Positions 1 to 9,596 of a stretch of DNA of 64,000 nt are shown piece after piece; position 1 is the stretch's first letter, and each line of letters opens with the position of its first letter. A program made the translations under genes and the position numbers. Where the stretch lies: positions 45,305 through 109,304 of the forward strand of contig NZ_PXZM01000048.1 of assembly GCF_003013395.1 (NCBI RefSeq), given 5' to 3'. Source of the DNA: Brevibacillus fortis. GTDB lineage: Bacteria > Bacillota > Bacilli > Brevibacillales > Brevibacillaceae. Under the pieces are notes generated by a model that saw nothing but the letters and a program-made list of their open reading frames with translations, ran no database searches and was not told the origin of the DNA.

Positions 1-935
1 AGTGTTTTGGACAACGAATGCAAATAGTAGACCTCGACAGGGCTTTTCGCCTTTACAGCCATGTGGTACAGCGGAACGCTCGGCTCTTCAAACCAGAGGT
101 CGCCATAATGATCGTTTTCAATCAGACGTACATTGTGATTCTGTGCCCATTCGAGCAGCTCTTCCTTTCGTTTCAACGAATAGCTGATGCCCGTAGGGAA
201 TTGATAATGCGGGTTAATCAACAGCCAATTGGCAGGGTAATGCTCCTGTTCTTCATTAAGGGCTTGAATACAAACGCCTTCTTCATCCATGCGAATCGGC
301 CGAACCGTAATACCACATTGGCTTAGCAGACGCAGGAATACGGGATAACTGTACTCCTCCACATAGACAACATCACGCGCATTCATGACGCGCTGTGCTA
401 GAAAGGCGAAGCCGCTCGTGCTTCTGTTAAAAAGCAGTAGGCGTTCAGGTGAGTGGGGCAGTCCCCTGCGGCTGAGATGATCAGCGAAAACCTTGGCCGC
501 CTGCGTTCGCATGATTTTCTTTTTCGCTGCCGGTTCGTCTAATACTGTCAGGCTCTCATAAAAAGCTCCCCGCAATCGTTTGACCAGCTCTTCGCTTGGG
601 CGGGGGGAAGAGTCAGCCAGCGAAGCGATCGGGATATCGGTCAGAGGGAGACGATTTTCCAAACGAGCTTCTTTGGCAAGCTGCGTCAAGTAATAGCCTT
701 TGCCATGCACAGCTTCCAGCCAACCTTCCAACGCAAGATGATCGTATGCTTTTTTGACTGTCTCCAACGAGCAGCCGCTAATTGTTTTCATATCTCGTAG
801 CGATATCAATTGTTGTCCATCTACAAGAAAGGCACCACGGAGAATCGCTGTTTTTAATTGATCAGCGAGTTGTACATAGATCGGTGTGTGCGATTGTTTG
901 TGGAAATGAAAAGAAAAATAAGGGCTCTCTGGCAT
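1..935 (-). CDS. MocR/GntR-family regulator with aminotransferase-like domain (partial)
   Basis: The reading frame stays open to the left edge, so the C-terminus is missing (about 311 codons visible). Residues about 17-85 form a GntR-type winged helix (PIYVQLADQLKTAIL, then VKKAYDHLALEGWLEAVHGKGYYL). After a linker comes a fold-type-I aminotransferase-like domain. The SLSKT motif at the very edge carries the expected PLP lysine at about residue 310. The ATG at 935 follows an AAGGAGG ribosome site. Family members such as PdxR and GabR sense PLP or amino acids and often control a divergent neighbour. Here the divergent gene is moaB, which does not suggest an effector. A TATAAT-like -10 lies at 979-984 on this strand with only a weak -35. 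Family assignment is firm; target unknown. Confidence 0.88.
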   Translation of the reverse strand, partial: MPESPYFSFHFHKQSHTPIYVQLADQLKTAILRGAFLVDGQQLISLRDMKTISGCSLETVKKAYDHLALEGWLEAVHGKGYYLTQLAKEARLENRLPLTDIPIASLADSSPRPSEELVKRLRGAFYESLTVLDEPAAKKKIMRTQAAKVFADHLSRRGLPHSPERLLLFNRSTSGFAFLAQRVMNARDVVYVEEYSYPVFLRLLSQCGITVRPIRMDEEGVCIQALNEEQEHYPANWLLINPHYQFPTGISYSLKRKEELLEWAQNHNVRLIENDHYGDLWFEEPSVPLYHMAVKAKSPVEVYYLHSLSKT

Positions 936-1108
936 TCGCGCACGCCTCCTTGTCTGTCGAAAAATAGCAGTCATCAGCATTATATAGGAAAGAGAAGCAT
1001 CTCGGGTATAGGGAGTGAAGAAATTGTTGCCGGAACGACGAAGGTATTGAAAACCTGAACATGGTATCATGAGAAGAGTACATATTGAAGGAAATGAGGA
1101 AATTACGG

Positions 1109-1615
1109 ATGAGCACGCAGGAACATAAGGCGCTATCGCCCAAACAAGTCACATGTATGGTCATTACCGTTTCCGATACCCGGACAGAGGATACAGATAA
1201 AAGCGGACAGTTAATGAAGGAGCTTCTCACTGAAGCTGGTCACAGCGTTGCCCTTTATCAAATTGTAAAGGACGAGCCTGTACAGGTCATTGCGGCGATC
1301 GAAGCGGGAATGGCACATGACGACGTTCAAGTCATTCTCCTCAACGGCGGTACTGGCATTTCGCCAAGAGACAATACCTTTGAGGCCGTTTCGGGCTTGC
1401 TCGATAAGGAAATGCCGGGATTTGGCGAGCTGTTTCGGATGTTGAGCTTTACAGAAGACATCGGTTCAGCAGCGATGCTCAGTCGTGCGATTGCAGGGAC
1501 ACGGATGGGGAAGATGATTTTTTCCACGCCAGGCTCGACAGGTGCAGTGCGGCTGGCGATGAATCGGTTGATCGTGCCAGAGCTGGGGCATGTGGTGCGC
1601 GAATTAAACCGGTAA
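1109..1615 (+). CDS. moaB: Molybdenum cofactor biosynthesis protein MoaB
   Basis: 168 residues, the usual MoaB/MogA size. This family adenylylates molybdopterin (MPT) before molybdate insertion. Visible signatures are VSDTR (21-25), GGTGISPRD (80-88) and STPGS (139-143), the MPT-binding surface of MoCF domains. The ATG at 1109 was chosen because GAGGAAA lies about 8 nt upstream; a TTG at 1085 would add 8 residues but has poorer spacing. No other moa or moe genes are near, so it is probably a single transcription unit divergent from the MocR-type regulator. Whether it acts catalytically or as a MoaB2-type paralogue cannot be told from the sequence. Confidence 0.9.
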   Translation: MSTQEHKALSPKQVTCMVITVSDTRTEDTDKSGQLMKELLTEAGHSVALYQIVKDEPVQVIAAIEAGMAHDDVQVILLNGGTGISPRDNTFEAVSGLLDKEMPGFGELFRMLSFTEDIGSAAMLSRAIAGTRMGKMIFSTPGSTGAVRLAMNRLIVPELGHVVRELNR

Positions 1616-1737
1616 CGATTTGCCGTTACTAGCCTCGTATGGTACTGTTACGAAAGGAAAAAGATCGGTCAGATCATGAACCATCGATTGCAGATGGTTT
1701 TTTGGTGCCGAATTTTGCAAGGAGAGTAGACCCATCC

Positions 1738-3516
1738 ATGAAGATTTTACTATCGACGTTAAATGCCAAGTTTATTCACTCCTCACTTGCTTTGCGTTAT
1801 TTGCGAAGCTATGCCCAGGAAGCATTTCCTTCCATTGAGCTGGTGGAGTATACCATCAACGATGTGACGTTAAATATAGTAGCAGACATACACAAGCGTA
1901 AGCCTGATGTCATTGCTTTTTCCTGTTATATCTGGAACATTCGCGAGACGCTCAGTGTCATTCGCACGCTGAAAAAGATTTGCCCTGATGTTCCGATTAT
2001 CCTCGGGGGACCAGAAGTGACCTACGATGCGGACGAATGGATGAAGAAGCATCCTGAAATCGATGTCATCTGCATTGGTGAAGGGGAGCAGACCTTCTTG
2101 GAGCTGTTGCAGGTGTATCAGGAATCGTTGCAAACCAAGCAACCTCCACGCCTGCGTGATGTAGCCGGAATCGCTTATCGCGAAGAGGAGTATGTACGTT
2201 TTTCCATGCCGCGTGCGCAAGTGGAAGAGATGGATAGCATTCCTTCGCCATACGCAGACCATCTGGACGAGCTGAACAACCGCGTCGTTTATTTTGAGGC
2301 ATCCCGTGGCTGTCCGTTCAAATGCCAATACTGTCTGTCTTCGATTGAAGACGGCGTACGCTATTTCAGTCTGGAACGAGTAAAAGAAGATCTCATGCGT
2401 TTGATCAATCACGGAGTCAAAACGATCAAGTTCGTGGATCGCACGTTTAACATCAATAAAAAATATGCGTTGGAGATCTTTCAGTTTTTGATCGACAACC
2501 ACAATGGCACGATCTTTCAATTCGAAATCACGGCAGATATTTTGCGTGCAGACGTACTTGATTTCTTGACTGAGAACGCACCGCCGGGCATTTTCCGCTT
2601 CGAGATTGGTGTTCAGTCCACGAATGATGAGACCAACCGCCTTGTTCAGCGGATTCAGCGCTTCGATCGTCTCTCGCGTACGGTAACACAGATCAAGGAT
2701 TCGAAAAAAATCGATCAGCATCTGGACTTGATCGCAGGTTTGCCTGAGGAAGATTATGCATCATTCCGTAAAACCTTCAATGACGTGTTTGGTCTACGCC
2801 CGGAAGAGCTTCAGCTCGGCTTTTTGAAAATGCTGCGTGGGACAGGTGTTCGTGCGCGTGCGGCTAATCACGGCTATGTTTTTATGGATGAGGCTCCTTA
2901 CGAAATTCTGGGGAACAACGTCCTTTCCTTTGAGGACATGCAAAAAATCAAGCGTGTAGAAGACATTCTGGAAAAGTACTGGAATGCGCACCGGATGGAC
3001 TATACAGTGGAGTGGCTGTTGGCGAATCAGTTCGAAACGGCTTTTGACTTCTTCCAGACATTTGGCGACTATTGGGAAAATCAAGGCTGGAGCCGTATCG
3101 GTCATCAATTAGAGGATTTGTTCATGCGTTTGCAGAAGTTTTTGCAGGTCCAGCAAGTGGACGGTATGGGGCATGTAACCAGCATGATGAAATTCGATTT
3201 CCTACGCAACCAGAAGCATCGCCCGCGCAAGCTGTGGTGGGAGGATCTCATGGACAAGGAAGAGATGCAGCAGACGTTCGCTGTCCTAACCGAGCAGCGT
3301 GAGCGCCTCCGCAATGATTTTGCGGCACATGCTGCCTTGGAAAAAGATTATTTCAAGCACACGCTGACGGCCAAGGTGACCTTTGACATTGAAAAATGGT
3401 TGGAGACCGGTGAGCTTGTCGAGGGAGATTTTACACTCGTCGTGTATTATCCGTACAAAGATGAAGAACAAAATGCTTTTGCTGTCGTCAAACAGGACGT
3501 CCAAGCAGTAGGCTAA
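1738..3516 (+). CDS. B12-binding radical SAM protein (DUF4080 family)
   Basis: 592 residues. The N-terminal ~150 residues resemble a cobalamin-binding Rossmann domain (KILLSTLNAKFIHSSLALRY, then GGPEVTYD and CIGEGEQTF). The radical SAM core has C192-x3-C196-x2-C199 in RGCPFKCQYC for the [4Fe-4S] cluster that reduces S-adenosylmethionine. The remaining ~250 residues match the DUF4080 C-terminal extension in length. The ATG at 1738 has AAGGAG upstream; an ATG at 1639 would give a 33-residue extension with no homology-like character and was rejected. Such proteins are usually assigned to methylation or tRNA/cofactor modification, but the substrate of this subgroup is not known to me. It is followed at 39 nt by alkD, possibly in one transcript. 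Confidence 0.85.
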   Translation: MKILLSTLNAKFIHSSLALRYLRSYAQEAFPSIELVEYTINDVTLNIVADIHKRKPDVIAFSCYIWNIRETLSVIRTLKKICPDVPIILGGPEVTYDADEWMKKHPEIDVICIGEGEQTFLELLQVYQESLQTKQPPRLRDVAGIAYREEEYVRFSMPRAQVEEMDSIPSPYADHLDELNNRVVYFEASRGCPFKCQYCLSSIEDGVRYFSLERVKEDLMRLINHGVKTIKFVDRTFNINKKYALEIFQFLIDNHNGTIFQFEITADILRADVLDFLTENAPPGIFRFEIGVQSTNDETNRLVQRIQRFDRLSRTVTQIKDSKKIDQHLDLIAGLPEEDYASFRKTFNDVFGLRPEELQLGFLKMLRGTGVRARAANHGYVFMDEAPYEILGNNVLSFEDMQKIKRVEDILEKYWNAHRMDYTVEWLLANQFETAFDFFQTFGDYWENQGWSRIGHQLEDLFMRLQKFLQVQQVDGMGHVTSMMKFDFLRNQKHRPRKLWWEDLMDKEEMQQTFAVLTEQRERLRNDFAAHAALEKDYFKHTLTAKVTFDIEKWLETGELVEGDFTLVVYYPYKDEEQNAFAVVKQDVQAVG

Positions 3517-3555
3517 ACCACTGGATTTCAGATGAGTCGGGAGGAGGAGACGCAG

Positions 3556-4227
3556 ATGAACGCAAGGGAGTATACAGAGGCCGTCGAGGAACGGTTTCGT
3601 GCAAAAGGTGATTCAAATGAGGCTGGCCCAATGGCGCAGTACATGAAAAATCATTTTCCTTTTCTGGGGATAAAATCACCACAGCGCAAAGAACTGACCA
3701 AACTAATCTTTCGAGATTATGGTGTACCCGAAAACTGGGAGCAGGTCGTTCGTTCCTTGTGGGCTTTGCCCGAGCGAGAGTATCAGTACGTAGCGCTTGA
3801 CGTGCTCGAGAAGTCCAAAAAGCGTCTCACCTCCGACCATCTACCGTTCGTTGTTGAACTCATCACGACAAAATCGTGGTGGGATACCGTGGATTATTTG
3901 GCTTCCCATACAACGGGCAGATTGTTTGCCTTGCATCCCGAACTGATCGAACCGAACACAACAGCGTGGATGGATGGAACAAACATGTGGCTGCAACGAA
4001 CGGCGATTTTATTTCAGTTGTCGTACAAGGACAAGACAGACCAGCGGCTGCTCTTTTCCTTGGTGGAAAGGTGCACGGATTCCAACGAGTTTTTTATTCA
4101 GAAGGCAATCGGCTGGGCGTTGAGAGAGTATGCGAAAACAAATCCCGACGCCGTACGTGATTTTGTAGAAGCGACGCCACTCGCGAGTCTGTCCAGACGT
4201 GAGGCGCTCAAGCATCTATCAAGATAG
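3556..4227 (+). CDS. DNA alkylation repair glycosylase, AlkD type
   Basis: 223 residues of HEAT-like helical repeats. AlkD removes positively charged alkyl bases such as 3-methyladenine and 7-methylguanine without base flipping. The active-site region TKSWWDTVDYLASH places W109 and D113 exactly where the Bacillus cereus AlkD catalytic Trp and Asp lie. The ATG at 3556 follows GGAGGAGG at good spacing; the upstream in-frame ATG at 3532 overlaps that ribosome site and was rejected. It lies 39 nt after the radical SAM gene. Downstream 4228-4393 contains no clear terminator. Confidence 0.88.
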   Translation: MNAREYTEAVEERFRAKGDSNEAGPMAQYMKNHFPFLGIKSPQRKELTKLIFRDYGVPENWEQVVRSLWALPEREYQYVALDVLEKSKKRLTSDHLPFVVELITTKSWWDTVDYLASHTTGRLFALHPELIEPNTTAWMDGTNMWLQRTAILFQLSYKDKTDQRLLFSLVERCTDSNEFFIQKAIGWALREYAKTNPDAVRDFVEATPLASLSRREALKHLSR

Positions 4228-4393
4228 TCGTCTGGCATATCTGTGCTTGATAAAATACGTAAATCTATTGCAAAATAAACAAGTACCTTTTTTGAGGTTC
4301 ATACGTAATACATAGAGTCAGATATCGTGCGATGCCATAGCTGCTAGTATGTCAAGAAAACCGCACTGTGGCAAGGATAGGGGATTTTGCCTC

Positions 4394-5011
4394 ATGGAAG
4401 TCGACCTGCTGATGTCAATCATAGAGCAATACGGCTATGTAGCGATTTTTTTCCTGCTTTGGCTGGGGATTGTAGGTTTGCCGATTCCCGATGAGCTGGT
4501 TGTTGCTACAGGAGGATTTCTTGCCTCCATCGGCGTGTTAAACCCTTGGTATTCTTTTTTGGCGGGATACTTAGGGGTTGCCTCCGGATTGACGATTGGC
4601 TTTTTACTTGGAAAGTATTTTGGGAAACCAATATTGCAATGGCTGTGCAAAACCGAGAAAATGAGGAACGCCGTTAATCGATCAACGGGCTTGCTGGAGA
4701 AATACGGTACTACTGCTCTTTGCATTAGCTACTTATTTCCGGTTGTCCGTCATGTCGTACCTTATTTGGTCGGGCTGGGCGGTATGACGTTCCGGCGATA
4801 TGCGATGCTGTCTTATCCGATCGGTTTGGTTTGGACCATCGCCTTTTACTTTCTCGGCCATGTATTCGGTAATAACGTGGAAGCGATTATCGAGGTCATC
4901 CGTAAATACGGTTTCTACGCTTTGCTGGTGATCGTGGTTGTTTTGGGTGTGGTATTCTTCGTACGCAAGCAGTTTATGGGAAATCGGGCATATCGGGCAA
5001 AAGGAGAATAA
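4394..5011 (+). CDS. DedA-family membrane protein
   Basis: 205 residues with about five hydrophobic segments. DedA (SNARE-associated/VTT) proteins are inner-membrane transporters; some recycle undecaprenyl phosphate or phosphatidylethanolamine. Visible landmarks are GLPIPDELVVATGGFLAS (about 28-45), the re-entrant loop with the conserved acidic residue, and FPVVRHVVPYLVG (115-127), the F-x3-R-x3-P signature of the second half. ATG 4394 has AAGGATAGGGG upstream; further in-frame starts at 4349 and 4412 are possible. The next gene starts 3 nt after the stop, so the two are almost certainly co-transcribed. Confidence 0.88.
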   Translation: MEVDLLMSIIEQYGYVAIFFLLWLGIVGLPIPDELVVATGGFLASIGVLNPWYSFLAGYLGVASGLTIGFLLGKYFGKPILQWLCKTEKMRNAVNRSTGLLEKYGTTALCISYLFPVVRHVVPYLVGLGGMTFRRYAMLSYPIGLVWTIAFYFLGHVFGNNVEAIIEVIRKYGFYALLVIVVVLGVVFFVRKQFMGNRAYRAKGE

Positions 5012-5014
5012 GAA

Positions 5015-5398
5015 ATGTACCATCAACAATTAGCTGCCCATCGCCGCAATTTCGTGCTGGTGCTAATCATAAGCTGGGCCCTCCTCTTGGTAGGATATTT
5101 CAATTCGAATGTCTGGGTGCTGGCGGCAGGGGCTTTACTGCTGAATGGCTATGCTTATTTCCTGATGCAGGCAGACAAGCGTCTGGCGAAAGAAAAAGGT
5201 TTTCGGATTCCGGAACTAAGCCTTTTGTTGGTCGCAATTTTAGGAGGAGGGATCGGGGCGCTTGAGGGTATGCTCATTCAACGGCATAAGACCAAGCATG
5301 CCTCTTTTCTCATCCTGCTTCCACTCTTTTGCATCGCGCAAATCTTGCTAGTCATTTGGTTAACGCAACTATATTTGGATAAAAGTCTCGTGTCGTAG
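5015..5398 (+). CDS. DUF1294 small membrane protein
   Basis: 127 residues, mostly hydrophobic, with four likely transmembrane segments. QADKRLAKEKGFRIPE followed by GGGIGALEGMLIQRHKTKHASF is the hallmark of the DUF1294 family, whose function is unknown. The ribosome site AAAAGGAG lies inside the 3' end of the preceding DedA gene, with only 3 nt between stop and start, which implies translational coupling. The stop codon is contained in the 5' arm of an intrinsic terminator. Confidence 0.82.
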   Translation: MYHQQLAAHRRNFVLVLIISWALLLVGYFNSNVWVLAAGALLLNGYAYFLMQADKRLAKEKGFRIPELSLLLVAILGGGIGALEGMLIQRHKTKHASFLILLPLFCIAQILLVIWLTQLYLDKSLVS

Positions 5399-5418
5399 GT
5401 GGCACGGGATTTTCTTTT
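5381..5418 (+). terminator. Intrinsic terminator after DedA-DUF1294
   Basis: Stem of about 12 pairs including wobbles between 5381-5392 and 5403-5413, then a T-rich tract TTTTCTTTTT. It includes the DUF1294 stop codon and separates this unit from kynU. Confidence 0.7.
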
Positions 5419-5493
5419 TGGAAAGGTGATTTTCTTATTTGAAAATTCGGCCTATAATAGGGGTTAACGACAGAACAAGCCGAGGAGGTAGCT

Positions 5494-6774
5494 ATGTCTC
5501 AATCAAGCCCCCTAACGAAAGCGTATGCACAGCAATTGGATGCACAGGATGAACTCGCGAGCTATCGCGAAGAGTTTTATTTGCTTCCGAGCCTGTATTT
5601 GGATGGAAACTCGCTTGGCCTCATGTCAAAAAGAGCGGAAAAAAGCATGATGGACATGATGCAATCTTGGAAAGAGCTAGGTGTGGAAGGATGGACAACG
5701 GGTAGTCATCCATGGTTTTTCTACTCGGAGAAATTGGGAGAGATGAGCGCAGCACTTGTAGGGGCAAGCCCCGAAGAAGTGATCGTAACGGGGTCTACGA
5801 CGATCAACCTGCATCAACTGGCAGCTACCTTCTATCATCCGGTTGGGAAGAGGACGAAGGTGATCGCGACCGATCTGGATTTCCCTACCGATATATACGC
5901 ACTCCAGAGTCAAATCAAGCTCCATGGACTGAACCCGGAAGAGCATTTGGTTCGGGTAGCGTCAAGAGATGGTCGCCTGATCGAGGAAGAGGACATTATC
6001 AATGCGATGTCGGATGAAGTAGCACTGGTAGTCCTTCCGACGGTCCTGTATCGCAGCGGCCAGCTGCTAGATATCGAACGGTTGACAGCAGCCGCACATG
6101 AGCGAGGCATTCTCATCGGTTTTGACGGATGCCACTCTGTAGGAGCGATCCCGCATTCCTTCAGCAAATGGGGAGTGGACTTTGCCTACTGGTGCAACTA
6201 CAAATACGTAAATGCAGGGCCCGGAGGAGTGGGCAGCCTCTATGTCAACCGCAAGCACTTTGGCAGGGCTCCGGGATTGGCAGGATGGTTCAGTTCGAAA
6301 AAGGATAAGCAATTTGACATGGAACATACGCTGGATGCATGCGAAAATGCGGGTGCTTACCAGATTGGTACCCCACATATGCTGAGTCTCGCCCCGCTGC
6401 TTGGTTCATTGGAGATGTTTCAGGAGGTGTCCGTGCAAAAGCTTCGTGCCAAGTCACTCGGCTTAACGCGGTTCATGATGGATTTGATCGAGGTGGAGCT
6501 GGCAGACATGGGCTTTACGATCGCGAACCCACAGCAGGATGATCGCCGAGGTGGGCATGTCAGCCTTGAGCACGACGAAGCCATACGTATATGCAAGGCC
6601 TTGAAGGAAGCAGGTATTATTCCTGACTTCCGTGCACCGAACATCATCCGGTTAGCCCCTGTTGCTTTCTATACGACTTATACAGAGGTTTGGGAAAGTG
6701 TCCAGATCTTAAAGACGATTATGCAAGAGAAGAGCTACGAGAAATTTGAAAACAAACGTGAGGTAGTTGCTTAA
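5494..6774 (+). CDS. kynU: Kynureninase
   Basis: 426 residues. It is a PLP enzyme that hydrolyses L-kynurenine (or 3-hydroxykynurenine) to anthranilate and alanine. The start resembles other kynureninases (YLDGNSLGLMSKRAEK), the substrate region WTTGSHPWF is present, and the Schiff-base lysine is K237 in YWCNYKYVNAGPGG. Start ATG 5494 has CGAGGAGG upstream. A TATAAT at 5453-5458 gives a probable promoter with a poor -35. No tryptophan dioxygenase or kynurenine formamidase gene is adjacent, so it stands alone here; the rest of a kyn pathway, if any, lies elsewhere. Confidence 0.92.
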   Translation: MSQSSPLTKAYAQQLDAQDELASYREEFYLLPSLYLDGNSLGLMSKRAEKSMMDMMQSWKELGVEGWTTGSHPWFFYSEKLGEMSAALVGASPEEVIVTGSTTINLHQLAATFYHPVGKRTKVIATDLDFPTDIYALQSQIKLHGLNPEEHLVRVASRDGRLIEEEDIINAMSDEVALVVLPTVLYRSGQLLDIERLTAAAHERGILIGFDGCHSVGAIPHSFSKWGVDFAYWCNYKYVNAGPGGVGSLYVNRKHFGRAPGLAGWFSSKKDKQFDMEHTLDACENAGAYQIGTPHMLSLAPLLGSLEMFQEVSVQKLRAKSLGLTRFMMDLIEVELADMGFTIANPQQDDRRGGHVSLEHDEAIRICKALKEAGIIPDFRAPNIIRLAPVAFYTTYTEVWESVQILKTIMQEKSYEKFENKREVVA

Positions 6775-6805
6775 CAGGTCCGACTTAGGTTGGACCTGTT
6801 TTTCT
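6773..6805 (+). terminator. Intrinsic terminator after kynU
   Basis: Perfect 9-bp stem AACAGGTCC (6773-6781) with GGACCTGTT (6792-6800), loop of 10 nt, followed by TTTTTCTG. Confidence 0.85.
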
Positions 6806-6891
6806 GTTTGAATAGGCCCTTGCCGGGATTTTCTTTCCATAATTGGGCACACTAGCCGTACCTGTAGGCAGGATACATTCCAGGGATAAGG

Positions 6892-8439
6892 GTGAGCAGG
6901 GTGAGCCAGTTTTTTCAAGCATGGCAAAAAAGAAAAGAAGCCCTCCAGTCAAAAGCGTTGGAGCAGTACTCCGTCGAGAGCATGGAAAGCGTATCGGATG
7001 TCACGCTCACGACAAATGTAGAAGAAAACATTCAATTGATTGAAGCGCAGTTTGGAAAGTGTGACGATCTCGTCGTTCGTCGTTTTCAAACGAAGTCGAA
7101 GGCTCAAGCCGCTATCGTTTTTATAGATGGCATGGTGGATCGCAATGTCATCAGTGATTTTATTATTCGCTATATGACAACTCCCGATATCACCTATCAT
7201 GATCCGGCGACAAATGAGCTGGATTTGACAGACAAACTGAGGCAGATTGTCCGAAATATTTTGTCTGGATGTGCGGTACTGATCATCGATGGGTGTCGAA
7301 ATGCTTACTTGAACAACACGAGAGGATGGGACAGGCGTTCGGTGGAAGAGCCTCAGACGGAATCAGTCGTTCGAGGACCCCGGGATGGTTTTTGTGAGAC
7401 GTTGTGCGTGAATTCAGCGCTGATCCGCTTCCGCTTGAAGGACCCTAATCTCAGAGTGCGTCATATGGTTGTCGGCGAACGTACACAGACTGACATTTAC
7501 GTCATGTACATCGACGGCATTGCGTATCCCCCGATAGTGGAGGAAGTGATTGCGCGAATTGAGAGTGTTCATGTGGATTCTGTGCTGGAGAGTGGTTACA
7601 TCGAACAAATGATCCAGGATCGGAGATGGTCTCCATTTCCGCAGATTCAAAACACGGAGCGCCCTGACAAAGTAGTGGCCAATCTCTTGGAAGGGAAGGT
7701 AGGCATTCTGGTAGACGGGACACCGTTTGGTTTGATTGCCCCGGCTGTATTTTCGCAGTTTTATCAGAGTCCCGAGGATTATTACGAGCGATTTTACATC
7801 GCGACCTTGATTCGTTTCATTCGGATTATCAGTATCAGCATCGCCTTGATGCTTCCGTCTCTTTATATCGCTTTTAGCGCGTTCCATCCGGAGATGATTC
7901 CTTCTCGACTGGTCATTGCTATGGCGGCAGGACGATCTACCGTTCCATTCCCTTCATTAGTCGAAGCCCTGTTTATGGAGTTGGCCATTGAGATATTGAG
8001 GGAAGCAAGTGTGAGGCTGCCGGGTCCAATAGGTCCTACGATTGGGATTGTTGGAGCACTCGTGGTCGGGGAAGCGGCGGTAACTGCTGGGCTTGTCAGT
8101 CCTGTCATGGTAATCATCGTAGCTGTAACGACAATCGGTTCGTTCGCATCGCCTAGCTACAGTGCAGCGATTGCCATTCGTATGCTCCGCTTTCCCGTTA
8201 TGATCTTGGCAGGGATGTTTGGTCTTTACGGTATTATGCTGTTTTTGATCGTCATCCTCATCCACTTGTCTTCATTGAAATCGTTTGGAGTACCCTATAT
8301 GAGCCCACTTAGTCCGCTCAACCTGAATGGAATGAAGGACTTGTTCATAAGGGTACCCCATCATCTATTTAAAACAAGGCCGATGATGTTTCATGTCCAA
8401 GATAAAATCCGGATCAGAGAGGAGGATAACCCGAAATGA
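6892..8439 (+). CDS. Spore germination receptor A subunit (GerA/GerK-type)
   Basis: 515 residues. It has a large hydrophilic N-terminal half (to about residue 290) and a C-terminal half with several membrane spans. Typical GerAA signatures are seen: FIDGMVDRNVISDFIIRYM, QAAIVFIDG, PPIVEEVIARIESVHVDSVLESGYIEQ, and later SFASPSYSAAIAIRMLRFPVM. A subunits form the oligomeric ion-channel core of the inner-membrane nutrient germinant receptor. Start is GTG 6892, with a second GTG at 6901; the spacing of AGGGATAAGG slightly favours the first. The stop overlaps the next start by 4 nt. The germinant is not deducible. Confidence 0.9.
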   Translation: MSRVSQFFQAWQKRKEALQSKALEQYSVESMESVSDVTLTTNVEENIQLIEAQFGKCDDLVVRRFQTKSKAQAAIVFIDGMVDRNVISDFIIRYMTTPDITYHDPATNELDLTDKLRQIVRNILSGCAVLIIDGCRNAYLNNTRGWDRRSVEEPQTESVVRGPRDGFCETLCVNSALIRFRLKDPNLRVRHMVVGERTQTDIYVMYIDGIAYPPIVEEVIARIESVHVDSVLESGYIEQMIQDRRWSPFPQIQNTERPDKVVANLLEGKVGILVDGTPFGLIAPAVFSQFYQSPEDYYERFYIATLIRFIRIISISIALMLPSLYIAFSAFHPEMIPSRLVIAMAAGRSTVPFPSLVEALFMELAIEILREASVRLPGPIGPTIGIVGALVVGEAAVTAGLVSPVMVIIVAVTTIGSFASPSYSAAIAIRMLRFPVMILAGMFGLYGIMLFLIVILIHLSSLKSFGVPYMSPLSPLNLNGMKDLFIRVPHHLFKTRPMMFHVQDKIRIREEDNPK

Positions 8440-9596
8440 ACAGGAGGGAGGGGCACGGCTGGCACCAGACTCTATCGATGTGGCAGCAAATTTGTCTCAT
8501 CACAAGTACCTTAATCGGTGTCGGCGTGTTGACCCTTCCTCGTACAACCAGTTCGAAATTATTTGAGGCAGGCTGGATCGCCCCCCTTATTGGCTCTGCA
8601 GGTGCGTTTGTTTCCTTATGGTTGATTGTCAAATTGAGCAAGCGTTACCCAGGCGAAACATTTATTGAATACAGTCACAAGGTATGGGGATCCGCCAGAC
8701 GGCCTTGGGTTGGCAAGGTATTCAGCCTCCCTTGGATTTGTACCTATCTGGTCTACCTGTATTTCTCCACGGCTGTCGTTTCGCGGGTATTTGGTGAAGT
8801 GGTAGTAACTTCCGTACTTTTGCAGACTCCGTTGGAAGTTATACTCATCACGATGTTTTTGCTGGTACTATTTTTGTGCATGCATGAGGTGGAAGTAGTA
8901 GCGCGGGTGAACGAGCTGCTATTTCCCTTTATCATCCTACCTCTTCTCTTCATCGCGATTGCGTCGTTTCAAAAAGCGGAATTTGGGAATCTCCTGCCGA
9001 TCAATCATGTGTCGATGCGTTCAACGGCGGAGGGAGTATACGAGGGGATCTATTCTTATTCCGGTTTTGAAATCATGTTCGTCTTTTTCGCTTATGCAAA
9101 TCAAAACACGAACAAAGAATTAGCGGGATTTTACAGCTTGTTGATTGCAGCACTGCTCTACATGTTAATTGTGGTGGCTGGTATCTCGGTATTCGGATAC
9201 GAGGAGCTGCAGAGGGTGACATGGCCGACGCTTGAATTGGTCAAGTCGACGCAAGTGCCTGGATTCATTTTGGAACGATTGGAGTCCGCTTTTTTGGCTG
9301 TGTGGGTATCGGCTGTTTTTACTACGGTAGCCAATGCGTATTACGCTGTTGTTTATTCACTGAGACAGTTGTTTCGCAAAGGAATCAGGTTTCAAAGAGT
9401 CGTGGCTTTTGTCCTTCTCGTCCCGTTATTCTTCTTTTCCCGCATTCCACAAAACATCACAGAAGTATTTAAGTTAGCGTCGTTGTTGGGGTTGTCTAGT
9501 CTGGTCATTAATTTGCTCTTCCCGGTCGTTTATTGGGTAGCAATCCTCATCCGTGACATGGTGACTCGACGAGAGGGGCGTAATGTCGATGGGTAA
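8436..9596 (+). CDS. Spore germination receptor B subunit (amino-acid permease-like), first copy
   Basis: 386 residues, about ten membrane spans, spore germination permease family (GerAB). Members bind the germinant amino acid or sugar through an APC/LeuT-like fold. It starts TLIGVGVLTLPR near residue 28-39, the usual first helix. The start ATG 8436 overlaps the A-subunit stop. Its middle and C-terminal parts (FGEVVVTSVLLQTPLEV; FGYEELQRVTWPTLELVK) are nearly the same as those of the second B gene at 10733, so the two are duplicates. Confidence 0.9.
   Translation: MNRREGHGWHQTLSMWQQICLITSTLIGVGVLTLPRTTSSKLFEAGWIAPLIGSAGAFVSLWLIVKLSKRYPGETFIEYSHKVWGSARRPWVGKVFSLPWICTYLVYLYFSTAVVSRVFGEVVVTSVLLQTPLEVILITMFLLVLFLCMHEVEVVARVNELLFPFIILPLLFIAIASFQKAEFGNLLPINHVSMRSTAEGVYEGIYSYSGFEIMFVFFAYANQNTNKELAGFYSLLIAALLYMLIVVAGISVFGYEELQRVTWPTLELVKSTQVPGFILERLESAFLAVWVSAVFTTVANAYYAVVYSLRQLFRKGIRFQRVVAFVLLVPLFFFSRIPQNITEVFKLASLLGLSSLVINLLFPVVYWVAILIRDMVTRREGRNVDG

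Noticed and set aside
1870..2721. 283-codon minus-strand frame
   Set aside because: Antisense of the radical SAM gene, which has clear motifs on the plus strand.
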